A stretch of DNA of 64,000 bases, taken from positions 1-64,000 of the forward strand of contig NZ_JADZDS010000022.1 in the NCBI RefSeq assembly GCF_020850895.1, written 5' to 3'. The DNA is from Thermomonas sp. (GTDB lineage Bacteria > Pseudomonadota > Gammaproteobacteria > Xanthomonadales > Xanthomonadaceae). Under the pieces are notes generated by a model. It was not told the DNA's origin. It saw only the letters and a program-made list of their open reading frames with translations, and searched no databases. The position numbers and the translations under genes are program-made. Below are positions 33,078 through 42,408 of the stretch, one piece after another (the stretch's first letter is position 1; each line of letters begins with the position of its first letter).

Positions 33078-33668
33078 ATGCGCGACAGACTTACCGACTC
33101 GGCGCTCGATCAACTTTTTCGCACTGCCCGAACCTACAACGCCTTCGATGGTGAGGTGCCGGATGCGACCTTGCACCAACTTTACGATTTGCTGAAGTTC
33201 GGCCCGACCGAGGCCAACACCACGCCGGCGCGCATCGTGTTCGTCAAATCCGCCGAGGCCAAGGCCAAGCTTGGCCCGGCGCTGTCGGAAGGCAACTACA
33301 CCAAGACCATGGACGCGCCAGTCGTTGCCATCGTCGGCTACGACATGCGCTTCTACGACAAGCTGCCGGTGCTGTTCCCGCACACCGACGCCAAGGCCTG
33401 GTTCGAGCATCGCGACCCCGACAACCTGGCCTGGGTGGCGATGCGCAGCAGCGCCCTGCAGACCGCCTACCTGATCCTGGCGGCACGTTCGCTGGGCCTG
33501 GATTGCGGGCCGATGTCGGGCTTCGACAATGCCAAGGTCGACGCGGCGTTTTTCGCCGGCACCTCGATCCGTTCCAATATCCTCGTCAACCTTGGCGCTG
33601 GCGATCCGGCCAGCATCTTCCCGCGCTCGCCGCGGCTCGGCTTTGACGAGGCTTGCCGGATCGAATGA
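33078..33668 (+). CDS. Malonic semialdehyde reductase / nitroreductase family (RutE/HadB type)
   Basis: [79 protein letters not shown]. Confidence 0.9.
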   Translation: MRDRLTDSALDQLFRTARTYNAFDGEVPDATLHQLYDLLKFGPTEANTTPARIVFVKSAEAKAKLGPALSEGNYTKTMDAPVVAIVGYDMRFYDKLPVLFPHTDAKAWFEHRDPDNLAWVAMRSSALQTAYLILAARSLGLDCGPMSGFDNAKVDAAFFAGTSIRSNILVNLGAGDPASIFPRSPRLGFDEACRIE

Positions 33669-33736
33669 TCCTCGTCCAGAACCGGCTACGCCAGTCCGCG
33701 CCTGCCTCGCGGCGGTGCAGCCCCATGGAGTGCGAC

Positions 33737-34417
33737 ATGATCGCTAACCGTTCCTTGAAGCTTGTCTTCGCCCTGTCGCTGTCGCTTGCACTGGTCGGTT
33801 GCAGCCAGCCAGTGGCGCCTGCGACCGCAGCACCGGCCACACCCGTGGCGGCGACCGCCGCGGCGCCTGCAACGGGGGAGATCCACCCGGCGGGCGGCAC
33901 CTACCAGCTGGATCCCGACCACACCGGCGTGCTGGTGCAATGGACCCACTTCGGCCTGTCGCAGCCCAGCGCGCACTTCCGTGTCGGCAGTGGCACGCTG
34001 ACTTGGGATGCCGCGGACGTCACCCGTTCGCATGTGGAGGTCACCCTGCCGATCGCCGCGATCGATACGTTCGTGCCGGCGCTGGACGCGCATCTGAAGC
34101 AAGCCGATTTCTTCGATGTCGGCAAATACCCGACCGCCACCTTCAAGAGCACCAGCGTACAGGCCGCAGGGCCGAATCGGTTCACCGTGATCGGCGATCT
34201 GACCATCAAGGACAAGACCCATCCAGTCACCCTGGAGGTCACCCTCAACGGGGCCGGCAAGCACGGCATGACCGGGCTGGAGTCGTTGGGCTTCTCGGCG
34301 ACTGGGCAGGTCAAGCGCAGCGACTTCGGCGTAGACGCGTTCGCGCCGGCGGTCAGTGATGTGGTCATGCTGCGCATCACCGGTGAGGGCTCGATCGCAG
34401 CGGCGAAGCAGGAGTAA
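33737..34417 (+). CDS. YceI family protein (lipoprotein-like signal)
   Basis: ALVGCSQP lipobox; GGTYQLDPDHTGVLVQWTHFGLSQPSAHF; FGVDAFAPAVSDVVML. Confidence 0.9.
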   Translation: MIANRSLKLVFALSLSLALVGCSQPVAPATAAPATPVAATAAAPATGEIHPAGGTYQLDPDHTGVLVQWTHFGLSQPSAHFRVGSGTLTWDAADVTRSHVEVTLPIAAIDTFVPALDAHLKQADFFDVGKYPTATFKSTSVQAAGPNRFTVIGDLTIKDKTHPVTLEVTLNGAGKHGMTGLESLGFSATGQVKRSDFGVDAFAPAVSDVVMLRITGEGSIAAAKQE

Positions 34418-34422
34418 CCGTC

Positions 34423-35127
34423 GTGATCGTCCAGCGCCCGGCCGCAGCACGCGGCAGCGTCAACCTGGGCTGGCTGCGCAGCCGGCACACGTTCTCGTTC
34501 GGCCACTACTACGATCCGGACTGGATGGGGTTCGGCGTGTTGCGGGTGATCAACGACGACACCGTGGCACCGGGCGGCGGCTTCACCCCGCACCGGCACG
34601 CCAATATGGAGATCATCAGCGTGGTGCTCGACGGCGCGCTGGCGCACAAGGACAGCGCAGGCCATTCGGGTGTGATCCGCGCCGGTGACGTGCAGTGGAT
34701 GAGTGCAGGACACGGCATCGAGCACAGTGAATTCAACGGCTCGCACGTCGATCCCGTGCACTTCCTGCAGATCTGGCTGGAAACCGACCGCCTGAACGCG
34801 CCGCCGGCCTACGACCAGAAACGGTTCGATCCCGACGCCCGGCGGGCACGTTGGGTGGCACTGGCGACACCCGATGGAGACGAGGGCTCGATCGCGATTT
34901 GCCAGCAGGCCCGCCTGCTGGCCACGCGGCTGGGCGCGGGCGAGAGCGTGGAGGCCCGCCTCGAAGCCGACCGCCGCTACTGGCTGCATGTGGCCACCGG
35001 CGAGGTGCAGCTGGACGGGCGCACGCTGGTCGCCGGTGATGCCATGGGCTTCGTCGAGGAAAGCGGAACCGTCCACTTGGCGGGCATCGGCGCAACCGTC
35101 GACGTGTTGGTGTTCGAACTGCCTTGA
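34423..35127 (+). CDS. Pirin family protein (YhhW-like cupin)
   Basis: SFGHYYDPDWMGFGVLRVINDDTVAPGGGFTPHRHANMEIISVVLDGALAHKDS. Confidence 0.93.
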   Translation: MIVQRPAAARGSVNLGWLRSRHTFSFGHYYDPDWMGFGVLRVINDDTVAPGGGFTPHRHANMEIISVVLDGALAHKDSAGHSGVIRAGDVQWMSAGHGIEHSEFNGSHVDPVHFLQIWLETDRLNAPPAYDQKRFDPDARRARWVALATPDGDEGSIAICQQARLLATRLGAGESVEARLEADRRYWLHVATGEVQLDGRTLVAGDAMGFVEESGTVHLAGIGATVDVLVFELP

Positions 35128-35163
35128 AATGCTGGGTCCGTGCGGAGGGTCCGCGGAGGCCAC

Positions 35164-35194
35164 GGGCCTTTCGTCACAGGCTCACGGAAGGCCC
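35164..35194. other. Strong intergenic hairpin upstream of the zinc-finger gene
   Basis: GGGCCTTTCGT / ACGGAAGGCCC, 11-bp stem with one G-U, 9-nt loop. Confidence 0.5.
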
Positions 35195-35268
35195 CGCGTC
35201 GGGTGGCCGAGTGTCCAGCGGCGGTGTGCTGAAGTAAACTTGGCGTGTCCCGCAAGATCAGAGTTCCC

Positions 35269-35472
35269 ATGGCCGATCACGCCTCCACCCCCGCGCAGCA
35301 GCCCAACGCCGAAATGCGTTACGAGGTGCGCCGCGCCGATTTGCCACTGGGCTGCCCGCTGCCGTCGATGTCGCTGTGGAACGCGCATCCGCGCGTGTAT
35401 CTGCCGATCGAGACCAATGGCGGCAGCGCGCGCTGTCCGTACTGCAGCGCGTTGTACGTGCTGGTGGATTGA
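35269..35472 (+). CDS. Zinc-finger domain-containing protein (zf-CHCC type)
   Basis: 67 aa; ends GSARCPYCSALYVLVD; ATG 35269. Confidence 0.8.
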   Translation: MADHASTPAQQPNAEMRYEVRRADLPLGCPLPSMSLWNAHPRVYLPIETNGGSARCPYCSALYVLVD

Positions 35473-35512
35473 TCGAAGCCGGCCCCTTGCGGCGCGTGCG
35501 GAGCGTGCCGGC

Positions 35513-36637
35513 ATGACGGCCACCACACGTCCGTTGTGCGTGGTGCAGTTGGTGCCGGCGCTCGATTCGGGTGGCGTCGAGCGCTCAACCCTTGAAATCG
35601 CAGCTGCACTGGTCGGCGCAGGCCATCGCGCCATCGTGATTTCGGAAGGCGGCCGCCTGCTGCCTCGCCTGCTGGCGAGCGGCGCCGAGCATGTCGATCT
35701 GGCGATCGGTCGCAAGTCGCCGCTGAGTCTGCGCCATGTTCGTGCACTGCGGGCGCGGTTCGCGCAGGCCGACATCGTGCACGCGCGTTCGCGATTCCCG
35801 GCGTGGCTCGCCTGGCTGGCGCTGCGCGGGATGCCTGATGGGCAGCGACCACGCTTTGTCACCACCGTGCATGGGCTCAATTCACCATCGCGCTACAGTG
35901 CGATCCTGAGCCGTGGCCAGCGGGTGATCTGCGTCTCCGAGACCGTGCGTGCGCATGTGTTGCGACACTATCCACGGGTTGATCCCGCGCGCCTGCAGGT
36001 GATCCCGCGTGGGGTCGATGCGCAGGCATTTGCGCGCGTGGCTGCAGTGGATCGTGCGGGACGGGCGGCATGGGCGATGCGGTATCCGGCCTTGGGTGGC
36101 GCTGGCCCGCTGCTGCTGTTGCCCGGGCGCGGCACCCGTCTGAAAGGCCATGTCGATGCCATCGACCTGCTCGCACGCTTGCGCAGCCGTGGGCTCGATG
36201 CGCGCCTGTGGATGCCGGGCGTGGTGCAGTCGGGGCGTGCGCGCTATCTACGGGAATTGCAGGCACGTGCCAGCGAGGCCGGCGTGGATCAGGCCTTGGC
36301 GATGACCGAGGCAACCGTTGACATGGCCGCTGCCTATGCCGCCTCCGATCTGGTCCTGCAACTGTCGCGCAAGCCGGAGGCCTTCGGGCGAACCGTCATC
36401 GAGGCGCTGTGTGTCGGTCGATCGGTCGTCGGTTGGGCGCACGGTGGCGTCGGGGACGTGTTGTCGGAATTGGCGCCGGCGGGCGCCGTTGCGCCCTTCG
36501 ATGCGGAGGCGTTGCTGGCGCGTGCGCATGCCATGCTGGCCCAGCCAGCGCCGCCGCCCGTTACGATGCCGTATTCGCTGCAGGCGATGCAGGAGGCGAC
36601 CTTGGCGGTGTATGCATCGGTGATGGGGCAAGCATGA
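35513..36637 (+). CDS. Glycosyltransferase family 4 protein
   Basis: VVQLVPALDSGGVERSTLEIAAALVGAGH; VSETVRAH; PRGVDAQAF; KPEAFGRTVIEALCVGRSVVGWAHGGVGD. Confidence 0.9.
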   Translation: MTATTRPLCVVQLVPALDSGGVERSTLEIAAALVGAGHRAIVISEGGRLLPRLLASGAEHVDLAIGRKSPLSLRHVRALRARFAQADIVHARSRFPAWLAWLALRGMPDGQRPRFVTTVHGLNSPSRYSAILSRGQRVICVSETVRAHVLRHYPRVDPARLQVIPRGVDAQAFARVAAVDRAGRAAWAMRYPALGGAGPLLLLPGRGTRLKGHVDAIDLLARLRSRGLDARLWMPGVVQSGRARYLRELQARASEAGVDQALAMTEATVDMAAAYAASDLVLQLSRKPEAFGRTVIEALCVGRSVVGWAHGGVGDVLSELAPAGAVAPFDAEALLARAHAMLAQPAPPPVTMPYSLQAMQEATLAVYASVMGQA

Positions 36638-37887
36638 GCGGTGCGCAGGCGCCATCGCTGCGCTGGACACCCGTCTGGATCGTCGCGCTGGTGGCGGCAT
36701 GGCCGCTGCCGGTCGTTGCACAGGCATTGCTCAGCGTGGGCGCGCTGGTGGGGTTGTGCTGGCTGCTGTGGCGGCGCTCGCGTGGCGGCGGCGCCGTGCT
36801 CAGTGGCCCTGCATGGGCGCTCACTGGGGTGTTGTTCTGTGCCTATTGGCTGCCCGAGGTGATCGCCGCCGTGGATGCCGAAACGGCGCGATCGGCATGG
36901 CGTTGGGTTGCGCTGGACCTTCGCTTGTTGCCGCTGCTGTGCCTGGCTGCCGTGGCGGTGGCCGATGACGCGAGGCGGCGATGGCTGTTCGCGGCGTTGG
37001 CGGCGCTGGCACTGGCGTGGACGGTCGACGGTCTGCTCGCGGTGGCGGCGGGGCACAGTCTGCTGCAAGGCTTGTATGCCAATGCAGGGCGCCTGTTGGC
37101 GGGCCTTGCGACTCTGATGCCCGGCGTCGCGACGGATGCATCGCATGGAATCGGGGCATTGGGCAGTCCGGGCCATTGGCTGACGCTGGCCTGCCTGTCG
37201 CCGTTCGCGTTGGATTGGGCAGCGCGCAGGTCCGTGGTGGCGTGGTGGGTCGCCGCATTGGTGTTCGTCGCCGGCATCGCGCTGTCGAATGCACCGTCGG
37301 CATGGATCGCGTTTGCCTGCGTGTTGGTCCTGGAGCTAGTGCGCAGGTTCGACCGCCGGCGCCTGCTGGGGGTGCTGGTGGTTGTCGGGTTCGGCGCGGG
37401 GCTGGCGTGGTCGAACATGAGCCGAGCGCCCGAGGGGGGTGCGGCGACCGTGGTCCAGGATCTGGCCGAAACAACGGCCGCTTCGTGGCGAGAGTCGCGG
37501 TGCCTCATGCGGACCCATCCGATCAATGGTGTCGGCGTCGGCGCGATGGTCTCCGGGTCCAGCGATTGCGCGCCTGATTCGGGTTCCGATGCAGGCAGCA
37601 ACGGACTGGGCTTGCTGCTGGAACTTCCGGCCGAAACCGGATTGATCGGCGTGTTGCTGTGGTTGGCCGGGGCGGCGCTGGCGTGGCGGGCCTGGCGTTA
37701 TGCCGACACGGGCGCAAGGATGAGCGCCTGGCCGGCCTTGCAGGCGTTGGCGGCGATGCTGGTTCCGTTCAATGCCAGCCCGCCGGTGTATGCAGGCGTG
37801 TGGGGCAGCGCGGTCCTGTTGATGGCCGGGCTGTACGCGGGTGCACTGTGGGGCCGGCTCGATCCTGAGCCTGCGTCTCAGTCGTAG
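36634..37887 (+). CDS. O-antigen ligase-like (Wzy_C) membrane protein
   Basis: Multi-TM; HPINGVGVGAM and NGLGLLLELPAETGLIGVLLWL segments typical of O-antigen ligase/polymerase; overlaps GT4 stop. Confidence 0.7.
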   Translation: MSGAQAPSLRWTPVWIVALVAAWPLPVVAQALLSVGALVGLCWLLWRRSRGGGAVLSGPAWALTGVLFCAYWLPEVIAAVDAETARSAWRWVALDLRLLPLLCLAAVAVADDARRRWLFAALAALALAWTVDGLLAVAAGHSLLQGLYANAGRLLAGLATLMPGVATDASHGIGALGSPGHWLTLACLSPFALDWAARRSVVAWWVAALVFVAGIALSNAPSAWIAFACVLVLELVRRFDRRRLLGVLVVVGFGAGLAWSNMSRAPEGGAATVVQDLAETTAASWRESRCLMRTHPINGVGVGAMVSGSSDCAPDSGSDAGSNGLGLLLELPAETGLIGVLLWLAGAALAWRAWRYADTGARMSAWPALQALAAMLVPFNASPPVYAGVWGSAVLLMAGLYAGALWGRLDPEPASQS

Positions 37888-38789
37888 CGCGAAGCGCCAT
37901 CCGGTTGGCGCTTGAAGCGGCGATGCAGCCAGAGGTACTGGCTGGGAGCGTCGCGCACCATCGCTTCGATGGCGGCGTTCACGCGGCTGGTGTCCTGCAC
38001 GGCATCCTCGGTCGGGAAGGGGTCAAGCGGCTGGCCGACGCGCAGGATGTAGCGGCCACCGTCGCGGCGATGGAAGAACGGCACCACCGCGCAGCCGGTC
38101 ATGCGTGCGAACTGGTGGGTTGCGGTGATGGTGGCGGCCGGAATGCCGAAGAACGGCGCGAACACAGTGTCCTTGCCGAGCATGTCCTGATCCGGCGCGT
38201 ACCACAGTACGCCGCCGCCCTTGAGGTGGCGCAGTGCGGCGCGGGTGTCGCGGTTGCCGAACATCGCGTAGGCATAACGCAGACGTCCGCGCAATACCGC
38301 CCATTCCATCACGGGATCCTTGTAACGGCGATACATCCCGGCCAGTGTGATGTGGTCGCAGAGCAGGCGGCCACACAATTCCAGGGTCATGAAGTGGCCC
38401 GAGACCAGCAACACACCACGGCCTTGGTTGCGCAAGCGTTCCAGAATCTCCAATCCCTCGATGCTGGCGCTGGCGCGCAATGGCGAAATTTCGCCCCACC
38501 AGGCGCGCGCGAATTCGAACAGGCCGATGCCGACATCGCGAAAATTCGCACGCAACAGCGTCTCGCGCTCGGTTTCGGCAAGCTCCGGCAGGCACAAGCG
38601 CAGGTTGGTGCGTGCCGCACGCCTGCGCGAGACGGCAAGCCACAGGGCCAAACGGCCGAGCACCGCGCCCAACGCGCGTTGCAGCGGCCATGGAAGCTGC
38701 GCCATCGCCATGTACACGCCCACGCCCAGCCAGGCCAGCCAGTGGCGCGGGGCGAACGAGGGACGAGGCGGTGGCGCAACAGTCATCAC
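37878..38789 (-). CDS. Lipid A biosynthesis (lauroyl) acyltransferase, LpxL/HtrB family
   Basis: GVLLVSGHFMTLELCGR (HX4E), YRRYKDPVMEW, YAPDQDM; LABLAT fold motifs. Confidence 0.9.
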   Translation of the reverse strand: MMTVAPPPRPSFAPRHWLAWLGVGVYMAMAQLPWPLQRALGAVLGRLALWLAVSRRRAARTNLRLCLPELAETERETLLRANFRDVGIGLFEFARAWWGEISPLRASASIEGLEILERLRNQGRGVLLVSGHFMTLELCGRLLCDHITLAGMYRRYKDPVMEWAVLRGRLRYAYAMFGNRDTRAALRHLKGGGVLWYAPDQDMLGKDTVFAPFFGIPAATITATHQFARMTGCAVVPFFHRRDGGRYILRVGQPLDPFPTEDAVQDTSRVNAAIEAMVRDAPSQYLWLHRRFKRQPDGASRYD

Positions 38790-38830
38790 GGGGATTCTAC
38801 CGGGCGCCGCTGCTCCGCTATCCTTTGCGG

Positions 38831-40126
38831 ATGCGGGCCGACTTCATCGAACGCGCGTTGCGTGGCCTGTATTCGGCCACCCTGTACCTATTGGTGCCGA
38901 TCACCCTGTACCACCTGATCTGGCGTGGGTTCCGTCAGCGTGCCTATTTCCAGCGCTGGGACGAGCGCTACGCCAACTATTCGCCTGCCGGCGTCGCCGC
39001 GCCGGTGTGGTTGCACGCGGTCTCGGTCGGTGAAGTGAACGCGGCTGCGCCGCTGGTCAATCGCCTGCGCATGCAGCGGCCGGACCTGCGGGTGGTGGTC
39101 ACCACGATCACGCCGACGGGGTCCGAGCGCGTGCTTGCACTGTGGGGCGATGCGGTCACCCACGTCTACCTGCCCTATGACCTGCCCGGCGCGGTGGCGC
39201 GCTTTCTCGACCAGTTTCGACCCGCCCTGGCGCTGATCGTGGAAACCGAGTTGTGGCCGAACCTGCTGTTCGGTTGCCGTGACCGCGGTATCCCCACCCA
39301 CATCCTCAATGCGCGGCTATCGGCGCGCTCGCTGCGTGGCTACCGGGTGCTGGCACCGCTGATCCGGCGCGCGCTGGCCAGCGTGCGCTTGGTCGCCGCG
39401 CAGTCGCAGGACGATGCCCGCCGCTTCGAACGGCTCGGCGCGGCACCGGAGCGGGTCAAGGTGACCGGCAACCTGAAATTCGATATTCCGCCGCCGCAGA
39501 CCGCCGGGTTCGTTCAGGCGTTCCGCGGTGCCCTCGGCCAGGACCGGCCAGTGTGGATTGCCGCCAGCACGCACGAGGACGAGGAAGCGCCGGTGCTGGA
39601 AGCGCACCGCCTGCTGCGCGTCGCACACCCGGGTGTCTTGCTGCTGTGGGCACCGCGGCACCCGGAGCGCTTCCGCGCGGTGGCCCAACGCGCGCGCGAG
39701 GCCGGGCTGAAGGTGGCCAGCCGCAGCGTCGAGACCTGGCCGCAGCCCGACACCGACGTGTTCGTGATCGACACCCTCGGCGAGTTGACCAGTTTCTATG
39801 CCTGCGCCCGCGTGGCCTTCGTCGGCGGCAGCCTGCAGTCGATCGGCGGCCACAACTTGCTGGAGCCGGCGGCGACCGGCACCGCGATCCTCAGCGGTCC
39901 GCAATTGCACAACTTCGTCGACATCGCCCGCCGTTTGCGCGAGGCGCAGGCGATGCGGGTGGTTGATGATGCGGTCACCCTCGCCGACGCGCTGGGTGCG
40001 CTGTTCGGCGACGAAAAAGCGCGAACAGCCATGGCCGCCAATGCAGCACGACTGCTGGAAGAAGGTCGCGGTGCCTTGGACCGGACACTGGATCTGATTG
40101 CGCCGGTGCTGCCGGAGGCGGGGTGA
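38831..40126 (+). CDS. waaA: 3-deoxy-D-manno-octulosonic acid (Kdo) transferase
   Basis: WLHAVSVGEVNAAAPLV, VTTITPTGSERV, ALIVETELWPNLL, FVGGSLQSIGGHNLLEPAATGTAI. Confidence 0.95.
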   Translation: MRADFIERALRGLYSATLYLLVPITLYHLIWRGFRQRAYFQRWDERYANYSPAGVAAPVWLHAVSVGEVNAAAPLVNRLRMQRPDLRVVVTTITPTGSERVLALWGDAVTHVYLPYDLPGAVARFLDQFRPALALIVETELWPNLLFGCRDRGIPTHILNARLSARSLRGYRVLAPLIRRALASVRLVAAQSQDDARRFERLGAAPERVKVTGNLKFDIPPPQTAGFVQAFRGALGQDRPVWIAASTHEDEEAPVLEAHRLLRVAHPGVLLLWAPRHPERFRAVAQRAREAGLKVASRSVETWPQPDTDVFVIDTLGELTSFYACARVAFVGGSLQSIGGHNLLEPAATGTAILSGPQLHNFVDIARRLREAQAMRVVDDAVTLADALGALFGDEKARTAMAANAARLLEEGRGALDRTLDLIAPVLPEAG

Positions 40127-40160
40127 CCCGGGGAGGAAAACTCAACGCGCTGCGCATCCT

Positions 40161-40249
40161 CGTCATGCCCGCGTAGGCGGGCATCCATGGACGTTTTTGC
40201 TGTGTGAGAAAGCCAACGTCCATGGGTCCCCGCTTTCGCGGGGACGACG
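40161..40249. repeat. Composite extragenic palindrome (BIME-like, three perfect stems)
   Basis: ATGCCCGC-gtag-GCGGGCAT (40165-40184); CCATGGACGTT (40185-40195) / AACGTCCATGG (40215-40225); GTCCCCGC-tttc-GCGGGGAC (40226-40245). Confidence 0.85.
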
Positions 40250-40279
40250 ATGGAAATCAGCAATCTCCTTGTGATCGGA

Positions 40280-41608
40280 TCAGGGTGAAGCCAGACCTGC
40301 CTGGATCGGTTTGTCGGAGGTCAGCAGGCGGTTGATGTCCTCGAGGTCGGCCACGTCGAGGGAGCCAGCGGACTGTTCCAGCAGCAGCCTGCTTTGGAGG
40401 AAGCTGTATTTGGCCTGTGCATAGGCTTGCTGGGCCGAGAACAGCGTGCGCTGGTTGTTCAGGACGTCGAGCACGGTGCGGGTGCCGACTTCCAGCCCCA
40501 CCTGCGAGGCGTCGTAGGCGCTCTGCGCCGACACCACCTCCAGTCGCCGTGCTTCAACTTCACTGATGCCGGTGACCACTGCCTGGTAGGCGCTGCGGGT
40601 GCTGCGCTCGATCGCACGCTTGGTTTGTTCGACAGCCTCGGCGGCGCTGTCGCGCTGTGCCAGCGCGCTGCGCACGTTCGACTGGACGGCAAAGCCGGAG
40701 AAGATCGGAATGCTGATGCTCAAGCCGACACTGGTGGAGGCGTGGTTGGGGCCGATGAACGCCGGATCGTACAGGCCGGTGATCGCCTTGCCGTAGCTGG
40801 CAGACAGCCCGACGGTCGGATAGTGGCCAGCACGGGCGGTGGCGACGCTGGCCTCGGCGGCCTCGAGGCTGGCTTGCTGTGCCTGCAGGGTGGGATTGGA
40901 CGCCATGGCTTCGGCAACCCAATCGGCGGCGCTGCGTTGCGCCGGCAGGGCCGGCGTGAAGTCGTCAGGCAGGCCCTTGAGCACGCTGACCGGCGCATTG
41001 GTGATTTCAAGCAGCGCTTGGTAAGCGTCCTGAACCGCGTTGCGCGCCAGCATGGTGTTGGCGCGGGCACCGTCGTACTGGGCGCGCGCTTCGTGGACGT
41101 CGGTGATCGGAGCAAGGCCGACTTCCAGCCGCTTGCTGGCGTAGTCGAACTGCTTCTTGGCCGCCGCTTCCGCCGCCTCTGCTGCCGATAGCGTTTCCAT
41201 CTGCACCAGCACGTTGAAGTAAGCCGCCGAAGTGCGGGTGATCAGGGTTTGCCCGGCCGCTGCCAGCGTATAGCCGCCAGCGCGGTCCTGTGCCTTGGCA
41301 CCACGCAGTGCGCTGATGTCGCCGTAGTCGAACAGGGTCTGCGACAGGTTCAGGCCCCAGGACCCGGTGCGGCCGTTGCCGCTGCCGTTGCTGTAACGGG
41401 TGGTGCCGATCGAGCCGCTGATGTGGGGCAGCAGCACCGAGCGCGCGATCACCGGCCGTTCGGCGGAGATCAGGCGGGCGGATTCGGCTTGGGCGAATTG
41501 CGGGTCACTGTTGCGTGCGTTCTGGTAGCTCTGCATCAGATCGTCCGCCTGCGCCGCGAACGGGGCGAGGGCGAGGACCAGGGCGATGGCAAGGGGATGA
41601 CGCAGCAT
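40280..41608 (-). CDS. tolC: TolC family outer membrane protein
   Basis: MLRHPLAIALVLALAPFAAQADDLMQSYQNARNSDPQFAQAES; TolC repeats; GTRTVLDVLNNQRTLFSAQQAYAQAKYSFL. Confidence 0.93.
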   Translation of the reverse strand: MLRHPLAIALVLALAPFAAQADDLMQSYQNARNSDPQFAQAESARLISAERPVIARSVLLPHISGSIGTTRYSNGSGNGRTGSWGLNLSQTLFDYGDISALRGAKAQDRAGGYTLAAAGQTLITRTSAAYFNVLVQMETLSAAEAAEAAAKKQFDYASKRLEVGLAPITDVHEARAQYDGARANTMLARNAVQDAYQALLEITNAPVSVLKGLPDDFTPALPAQRSAADWVAEAMASNPTLQAQQASLEAAEASVATARAGHYPTVGLSASYGKAITGLYDPAFIGPNHASTSVGLSISIPIFSGFAVQSNVRSALAQRDSAAEAVEQTKRAIERSTRSAYQAVVTGISEVEARRLEVVSAQSAYDASQVGLEVGTRTVLDVLNNQRTLFSAQQAYAQAKYSFLQSRLLLEQSAGSLDVADLEDINRLLTSDKPIQAGLASP

Positions 41609-41625
41609 GACGCGATTCCTTCGGT

Positions 41626-42279
41626 TTACAGGGTGAACGCAGGCACCGGCTCGGCACCCGCGAGGTACGGGAGATCGGTTTCGAACAACGATTCGACGCG
41701 GCTGCCGTTGACCTCGCGGTGCACCACGACCGCCTCCATTGCCGGTGAATGGCCGCGGACCAGGAACAGACGGCCACCCGGATTGAGCCATTCGACGAAC
41801 TGTGATGGCAACTCCGCCACGGCGCCAGTGACACATATCACGTCGAAGCGACGATCCGGGGTGCCGGCGAACACGTCGGCGGCGTGGACGGTGGCATTGG
41901 CAATGCCCTGGGCCGACAGGCGCACACGCGCCGCATCAGCGAGGTCGGCATGGCGTTCGAGGCTGATGACTTCGCGTGCAAGCCGGGCCAAGCAGGCGGT
42001 GAGATAGCCGCTGCCGGTACCGATTTCCAGCACGCTCTCCTCCGCGCCCGGCAGCAGTGCCTGCAGCAAGCGGCCTTCCAGCACCGGCTTCATCATGGTC
42101 TCGCCGTGGCCGATGGGAAGCGCGATGTCAGCATAGGCAAGGCTGCGCAGGGCCGGGGCCACGAAGGCTTCGCGTGGCAGGCTGGCGAGCGTGTCGAGCA
42201 CGCGCCCGTCGACCACATCCCAAGGACGGATCTGCTGTTCCACCATGTTTTCGCGGGCGCGTGCGAGGTCGATGTTCAT
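41626..42279 (-). CDS. pcm: Protein-L-isoaspartate O-methyltransferase family protein
   Basis: NMVEQQIRPWDVVDGRVLD; ESVLEIGTGSGYLTACLARLAREVISLERH; FDVICVTGAV. Confidence 0.9.
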   Translation of the reverse strand: MNIDLARARENMVEQQIRPWDVVDGRVLDTLASLPREAFVAPALRSLAYADIALPIGHGETMMKPVLEGRLLQALLPGAEESVLEIGTGSGYLTACLARLAREVISLERHADLADAARVRLSAQGIANATVHAADVFAGTPDRRFDVICVTGAVAELPSQFVEWLNPGGRLFLVRGHSPAMEAVVVHREVNGSRVESLFETDLPYLAGAEPVPAFTL

Positions 42280-42346
42280 GTCGGTAGGTCGTTGTATGGC
42301 GGGTCGTCAATTCTAATGGGGCCCCGTCAATTGCTCCGCAGTTTGA

Positions 42347-42368
42347 GCGTGCTGGTACACCAGCACGC
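42347..42368. promoter_or_regulatory. Perfect palindrome GCGTGCTGGT-AC-ACCAGCACGC, candidate operator
   Basis: 10-bp perfect arms with 2-bp spacer in the tetR-pcm intergenic region. Confidence 0.55.
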
Positions 42369-42408
42369 GTGCCGGAAGTCATCGCCCCCGGTGCAGGTCG
42401 GCTGCCGT

